A DNA stretch of 64,000 nt. Origin: Ideonella sp. (GTDB lineage Bacteria; Pseudomonadota; Gammaproteobacteria; Burkholderiales; Burkholderiaceae_C). Made by a program: the position numbers and the translations under genes. The notes beneath the pieces are model-generated. The model was not told the origin of the DNA. It worked only from the letters and a program-made list of their open reading frames with translations, and ran no database searches. Position 1 is the stretch's first letter. Each line of letters opens with the position of its first letter. Positions 60,471 to 64,000 of this stretch are shown one piece after another. The stretch is taken from the NCBI RefSeq assembly GCF_016702655.1, contig NZ_JADJDO010000041.1:1-64000 (forward strand). The letters run 5' to 3'.

Positions 60471-60500
60471 CTTGCAGAAGAAGCACCGGGCTGCTGATCT

Positions 60501-60529
60501 TTGACTTACCACGTAAGCCTCACTATGAT
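60501..60529 (+). promoter_or_regulatory. Strong sigma-70-type promoter of the AbrB-VapC pair with internal operator
   Basis: TTGACT (60501-60506), 17-base spacer, TATGAT (60524-60529): close to consensus and 30 bases before the antitoxin ATG. The spacer contains the palindrome CTTAC-CAC-GTAAG (60505-60517), well placed for autorepression by the AbrB-type antitoxin. Confidence 0.7.
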
Positions 60530-60559
60530 GACAGCCAATCGTTCAGCTTGGGAACCAAC

Positions 60560-60823
60560 ATGTCGACGCTCCTAGTCTCCTCCAAAGGCCAGATCGTGTT
60601 GCCCGCCGAATTGCGGCGCCGGCTCGGTATGGGTGCGGGCGCCAGGATCGAGGTGTTCGAAGAGTCGGACGGGCTGAAGCTGCGCGTCGTGCGTTCGGTC
60701 GCGACGGCCGACGCGTCCGGCATGGCGGGCATGGTCAAGGCGCCAGCGCGCGGTGTTCCACGCCGCCTGGAGGACTTCGACCCTGCGTCGCTGCTGACCC
60801 GTTCGCGGCGCGGCAAGCCATGA
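60560..60823 (+). CDS. AbrB/MazE-family antitoxin
   Basis: An 87-residue protein: MSTLLVSSKGQIVLPAELRR and GAGARIEVFEESDGLKLRVV form the swapped-hairpin DNA-binding fold; the tail KAPARGVPRRLEDFDPASLL is typical of antitoxins paired with VapC toxins. The stop overlaps the vapC start (ATGA). Intact. Confidence 0.9.
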   Translation: MSTLLVSSKGQIVLPAELRRRLGMGAGARIEVFEESDGLKLRVVRSVATADASGMAGMVKAPARGVPRRLEDFDPASLLTRSRRGKP

Positions 60824-61227
60824 GGGCCCTGGATACCAATGTCCTGGCGCGGTTCTTCGTCGATGATCCCGACGATGCACAGGCAGCCACACAGCGGCCC
60901 GCCGCCATCGCGGCGCTCGCCGAACGATCGTTCGTCTCGGTGACCGTGTTGCTTGAACTGGAATGGGTCATGCGCGGGTTCTACGAACTGCCCAGGAGGG
61001 ACATCGCCCGCGTGTTGCGTGCGCTGGCGAGCATCGAGCACATCAAGCTCGAAGATCGCGATGCCGTCCTGGTGGCGGTCGATGCGTTCGACAAAGGTCT
61101 CGATTTCGCCGATGCGCTGCACCTGGCGCGCAGTTCGCGTGTTTCCGGATTCGCGACATTCGACCAACGCCTGGCGAAGCGGGCCAAGGGGCTCGCGCTT
61201 ACGCCGCCGGTGGAGTTGCTTGCCTGA
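60820..61227 (+). CDS. vapC: VapC-type PIN ribonuclease toxin
   Basis: A 135-residue PIN toxin with MRALDTNVLARFFVDD (Asp5), VTVLLELEWVMRG (Glu), LDFADALHLA (Asp) and GFATFDQRLA (Asp), the four expected acidic ligands. Coupled to the AbrB antitoxin. The cassette is flanked by partial duplicates of lysE and the DUF4126 gene. Confidence 0.9.
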   Translation: MRALDTNVLARFFVDDPDDAQAATQRPAAIAALAERSFVSVTVLLELEWVMRGFYELPRRDIARVLRALASIEHIKLEDRDAVLVAVDAFDKGLDFADALHLARSSRVSGFATFDQRLAKRAKGLALTPPVELLA

Positions 61228-61244
61228 AGCCGCGACGGCGCCGC

Positions 61245-61356
61245 CGTTGGCGGTGAGCATCAGCGAATGTTCAGGCCGTTGCGGTCCGGCCGACAGATCG
61301 ACCCAGCCGAGCGCGGCGGCGATGGCGACGAGTTGCGGCGTGTCCAGGGCGGGCAT
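61245..61356 (-). repeat. Partial copy of the DUF4126 gene 5' end
   Basis: Minus-strand ATG 61356 gives MPALDTPQLVAIAAALGWVD, then SAGPQRPEHSLML. It matches the DUF4126 protein at 60360 but lacks the block between the two ALGW/LGWVD positions (about 20 codons), as expected from slippage between two short matches. It is followed directly by the intact lysE. Confidence 0.75.
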
Positions 61357-61372
61357 GGCCGGGCCGTGGCGG

Positions 61373-62029
61373 CTACTTGCGCTCGGTCAGCATCAGCCGC
61401 AGCGCCAGCGCGATGAAGAGCACGCCGGTGGCGCGGTTGAGCCACAGCGCAAAGGCCGGGCGGCCGAGCAGGCGTTCGCCGACGCGGCCGGCGCTGGCGC
61501 CGAGCAGCGCGTAGGCCGCGGTCGTGATGAGCGCGAAGGCGAGCCCCATCACCGCCATCTGCGCGCCCACCGCGCCGAGCGCCGGATCGGCGAACTGCGG
61601 CAGGAAGGCCATGAAGAAGAGCATCACCTTGGGGTTGAGGGCGTTCGTAAGCACGCCCTGCAGGAAGCGCCGCCCGCTGCTCACGGGCGTGGCTGACGCA
61701 CCCGTGGCCGCGCTCGCCGAGGGCGGGGCCAGCCCGCCACGTGCGCGCAGTGCCTGCACGCCCAGCCACAGCAGGTAGGCGACGCCGGCCAGCTTGACGA
61801 GGTTGAACAGCGCCTCGGACGCCGCCACCAGCGCCGAGACGCCGAGCACGGCCCACAGCGTGTGCGTCATGCAGCCGACGCCCACGCCCGCGGCATAGGC
61901 CACCGCCTCGCGCCGGCCGCGCGCCATGCCGATCGCGAGCGTGTTCAGGCTGTCCGGCCCCGGCGCTGCGATGACGACGCAGGCGGCGACGAGGTAGGTG
62001 GCGAAGAGGTTGGGGTTGAGGGCGAGCAT
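61373..62029 (-). CDS. LysE/RhtB family amino-acid exporter
   Basis: A 218-residue inner-membrane exporter with about six helices: AACVVIAAPGPDSLNTLAIG is the conserved PGPD motif, GVGVGCMTHTLWAVLG and LTNALNPKVMLFFMAFLPQF follow. Substrate unknown. Start 62029 lies four bases after the liuC stop, so it is probably cotranscribed with liuC. Confidence 0.9.
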   Translation of the reverse strand: MLALNPNLFATYLVAACVVIAAPGPDSLNTLAIGMARGRREAVAYAAGVGVGCMTHTLWAVLGVSALVAASEALFNLVKLAGVAYLLWLGVQALRARGGLAPPSASAATGASATPVSSGRRFLQGVLTNALNPKVMLFFMAFLPQFADPALGAVGAQMAVMGLAFALITTAAYALLGASAGRVGERLLGRPAFALWLNRATGVLFIALALRLMLTERK

Positions 62030-62033
62030 CGGA

Positions 62034-62840
62034 TCACCCGGCGGAATCGGGCGGCAGCCAGGCCGGCGGCCGCTTGCCGAGGAAGGACTGCACGCCCTCC
62101 TTGCCCTCGGGGCTGGCGCGGATGTCGGCGATGCGCCGCGCCGTGTCGGCGCGCAGCGCCTCGTCGACGGGCCGGCCGGCCACGTCCTGCACCAGGCGCT
62201 TGCAGGCGCGCACGGCCTGCGGGCCGTTGGCCACCAGCGCGGCGACGAGGGCATCGACCGTCGCGTCCAGCGCCTCGGGCTCCGCCACCTCGTGCACGAG
62301 GCCGATGCGATGCGCCTCGGCGGCGCCGAAGCGCTCGGCCGTCGTGAAGTAGCGCCGCGCGGCGCTCTCGCCCATCGCCCTCACGACGTAGGGCCCGATC
62401 GTCGCCGGCAGCAGGCCGAGGCGCGCCTCGCTGAGGCAGAAGGTCACGCCGCTCGCCGCGACGCGGATGTCGCACACCGCGGCGAGCCCCACGCCGCCGG
62501 CATAGCAGTCGCCGTGGATGCGCGCGACGACCGGCACCGGGCAGCTCTGGATCGCCCACAGCATGTCGGCGAGCGCCTGCGCGTCGGCGCGATTCTCGTC
62601 CCAGGTGTAGCCGGCCATCGCCTTCATCCACGCCAGGTCGGCGCCGGCGCAGAAGGCCTTGCCGTGGCCTCCGAGGACGACGGCGCGCAAGGCTTCGTCG
62701 CGGCCGAGGTCGGCAAAGACCTGCGCCAGCTCGGCGATCACGCCGTCGTTGAAGGCGTTGCGGACGTCCGGGCGGTTGAGCCAGACGCGCGCGACATGCG
62801 GCGACGGGCGTTGGATATCGAGGGTCGTGGTGGCGCTCAT
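62034..62840 (-). CDS. liuC: Methylglutaconyl-CoA hydratase (enoyl-CoA hydratase/isomerase family)
   Basis: Hydrates 3-methylglutaconyl-CoA to HMG-CoA in leucine degradation. The 268-residue crotonase-fold protein shows LNRPDVRNAFNDGVI, GHGKAFCAGADLAWMKAM (oxyanion hole) and HGDCYAGGVGLAAVCDIRVA, with SEARLGLLPATIGPYVVRAM near the active site. The assignment over other enoyl-CoA hydratases rests on the DxxWM motif and on the liuD and mvaB genes across the island. It overlaps the DinB gene by four bases. Confidence 0.87.
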   Translation of the reverse strand: MSATTTLDIQRPSPHVARVWLNRPDVRNAFNDGVIAELAQVFADLGRDEALRAVVLGGHGKAFCAGADLAWMKAMAGYTWDENRADAQALADMLWAIQSCPVPVVARIHGDCYAGGVGLAAVCDIRVAASGVTFCLSEARLGLLPATIGPYVVRAMGESAARRYFTTAERFGAAEAHRIGLVHEVAEPEALDATVDALVAALVANGPQAVRACKRLVQDVAGRPVDEALRADTARRIADIRASPEGKEGVQSFLGKRPPAWLPPDSAG

Positions 62841-63352
62841 GCCCGGCTTTCCTCCTGCAGCATCCACACCATGTCGAGCTCCGGGCAGGGCCGGCCCATC
62901 GCGGTGATCGCCGCGGTGATCTGCGCCCGATGGTGCGTCCCGTGGTTGAAGACATGCGCCAGCGCCGGCGCGAACGGCAGGCGCATCGCGACGCCCTGGG
63001 TCGAGGTGTATTCGAGCAGGCTGGCTTCGTCGAAGCGATCCTCGGGCCAGGATTCGATCAGCGGCAACCAGGCCGCTGCACCCTCGATCAGGCGCTCGCG
63101 CAGTCGCAGGCGATCGGTCTCGAGTTCGGCGTCCAGCGCCAGCCGCGGCGAGACGCCGTCGGCAAAGCGCCTGCGCCACAGCGCGTGCTCGGCGACGAGC
63201 AGGTGGTTCAGCGTGCCGTGGATGCTCTTGAAGAACAGGCCCGCGGTGCGCCGGTAGTCGGCCTCGGCGAGCGCATCGACATGCGCGAACAGCCGCCGCG
63301 TCGCCCAGGCGTTGTAGCGCGCGAGGGTGGCGAAGTGCGGGCGGGCGTTCAC
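62837..63352 (-). CDS. DinB-family metal-dependent protein
   Basis: A 171-residue four-helix-bundle protein. Metal-binding His residues of DinB-like proteins are visible: TLNHLLVAEHALWRRRF and AHVFNHGTHHRAQITAAITA. Members act as thiol transferases or are of unknown role. The start is GTG at 63352 (VNARPHFATLARYNAWATRR); no ATG fits. Coupled to liuC. Confidence 0.87.
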   Translation of the reverse strand: MNARPHFATLARYNAWATRRLFAHVDALAEADYRRTAGLFFKSIHGTLNHLLVAEHALWRRRFADGVSPRLALDAELETDRLRLRERLIEGAAAWLPLIESWPEDRFDEASLLEYTSTQGVAMRLPFAPALAHVFNHGTHHRAQITAAITAMGRPCPELDMVWMLQEESRA

Positions 63353-63407
63353 GACGGGATCCGCCGGGCGGCGACCGGTTGCGGCTGGCACGCGGCCCTG
63401 CCCACGC

Positions 63408-63809
63408 TCAATGGCGCCAGCCGCGCAGGCCGCGCAGCTGCTCGAAGGCGTCGAAGTCGCGATCGCGATGCAGCAGTGCGTAGTCGTTCTCGATGCAGAA
63501 CGCGGCCACCAGCACGTCGATGCTGCTGCGTGGCGTGACGCCCGCGGCGCGCAGGCTGCGGAAGTGCTGCACGGCAACGAGTGCCAACTCGGCGCCGCCC
63601 GCCTCCTCGATGTCCAGCGAGTCGAACAGCATGCGCGCCCGGCGAAGGTCGCGCTCGTGGCGAAAACCGCGCAGGACTTCGAACATTACGAGATCGGGCA
63701 CGACGATGCGCAGGTCGCCATCGCCCAGCAGTTTGCGCAGTGCAGCGCGCGCCGGGTTGGGCGTGCCGTTGAAATAGTCGATCCAGACGCTGGAATCAAC
63801 GACCAGCAC
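63408..63809 (-). CDS. vapC: VapC-type PIN toxin
   Basis: A 133-residue PIN nuclease: LVVDSSVWIDYFNGTPNPA (first Asp), PDLVMFEVLRGFR (Glu), RSSIDVLVAAFCIENDYALL (Asp) and HRDRDFDAF (Asp). Start GTG 63809 overlaps the antitoxin by 14 bases. Intact. Confidence 0.88.
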   Translation of the reverse strand: MLVVDSSVWIDYFNGTPNPARAALRKLLGDGDLRIVVPDLVMFEVLRGFRHERDLRRARMLFDSLDIEEAGGAELALVAVQHFRSLRAAGVTPRSSIDVLVAAFCIENDYALLHRDRDFDAFEQLRGLRGWRH

Positions 63810-64000
63810 GGCGCTTCCTCGGCGCCGCCTCGCGCGCCTCGGGCGCGACCGGCTGCGTCCAGTCGATCGCTTCGTCGCCCTCCCACTTGAGCTTGCCCTC
63901 CCACTTGAGGATCTCGCGATACGCAGCCTGGCGCGCAAGGAGCTTCAAGCCCGCCTCGACCGCGTCCTTCTTGGTCTTGTACGGACCGGCCTTCATGGCT
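63796..64000 (-). CDS. vapB: VapB-type antitoxin, 5' end outside the window
   Basis: Visible AMKAGPYKTKKDAVEAGLKL is the typical VapB (DUF2191) segment, where family members have an N-terminal strand before it that lies beyond the window, so the gene is partial. The C-terminus has a small tandem repeat LKWEGK-LKWEGD and a basic end (RKRRAGR). Paired with the PIN toxin at 63408. Confidence 0.85.
   Translation of the reverse strand, partial: AMKAGPYKTKKDAVEAGLKLLARQAAYREILKWEGKLKWEGDEAIDWTQPVAPEAREAAPRKRRAGR

Overview
This is a GC-rich chromosomal segment with very dense, often overlapping genes (ATGA, GTGA and TGATG junctions). Gene content and order indicate a betaproteobacterium of the order Burkholderiales: a dusB-fis pair, a complete dcw cluster ending in lpxC, phasin and patatin genes, an indolepyruvate oxidoreductase next to an Lrp regulator, and a leucine-degradation (liu) cluster. 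The Rubrivivax/Leptothrix-like branch is a guess from style, not shown. I saw no rRNA, tRNA, CRISPR array or complete insertion sequence.

Layout. (1) 1-4.2 kb: a minus-strand heavy-metal efflux operon (czcI-like, czcC, a His-rich membrane protein, czcB, and czcA cut by the window edge). (2) 4.3-12.9 kb: a large winged-helix/NTPase/TPR regulator divergent from a small secreted protein built of two repeats, then a monooxygenase-fold protein, two patatin-like hydrolases, glyoxalase II, a NUDIX hydrolase, a phasin and a YqaA membrane protein. (3) 13.1-18.4 kb, plus strand: dusB-fis, purH (with a one-base frameshift), a PlsC-like acyltransferase, a CdsA-like protein and ruvC. (4) 18.4-37.4 kb, minus strand: two small membrane proteins, then lpxC, ftsZ, ftsA, ftsQ, ddlB, murC, murG, ftsW, murD, mraY, murF, murE, ftsI, ftsL, rsmH and mraZ. 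This is the whole division and cell-wall cluster read from mraZ, with ten-base-spaced MraZ boxes at its promoter. (5) 37.6-42.9 kb: lrp, divergent iorAB, dadA and a toxin-antitoxin (TA) pair. (6) 43-47.4 kb, minus strand: an isomerase, DUF1289, ybaK, mvaB (HMG-CoA lyase) and the biotin-bearing methylcrotonyl-CoA carboxylase subunit. (7) 47.4-61.4 kb: an accessory island. (8) 61.4-64 kb: a LysE exporter, liuC (methylglutaconyl-CoA hydratase), a DinB protein and a VapBC pair cut by the window end.

The island is the interesting part. It separates liuC from mvaB and the carboxylase gene, which normally lie together. It holds the wreck of a secreted-protein gene, a three-gene restriction-modification system (small SAM-binding methylase, large NPPY methylase, GIY-YIG-helicase) and a run of TA modules, some intact (MazEF, a YlcI/ParE-type pair, AbrB-VapC) and some broken. 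Several TA cassettes are bracketed by partial copies of neighbouring genes: three nadS-like copies, two nucleotidyltransferase 5' ends, and repeated pieces of SnoaL, LysE and DUF4126 genes. I count about twenty frameshifts in about 12 kb here against one clear case in the preceding 47 kb, so the excess is either real decay or locally poor sequence.

Two long G-runs (24508-24539 and 44352-44370), each between adjacent minus-strand genes, look like sequencing or assembly artefacts. One fuses mvaB and ybaK into a single reading frame. GC-rich tandem repeat elements lie directly upstream of yqaA and lpxC, and short 5'-end duplications precede ruvC and lie inside a patatin gene.
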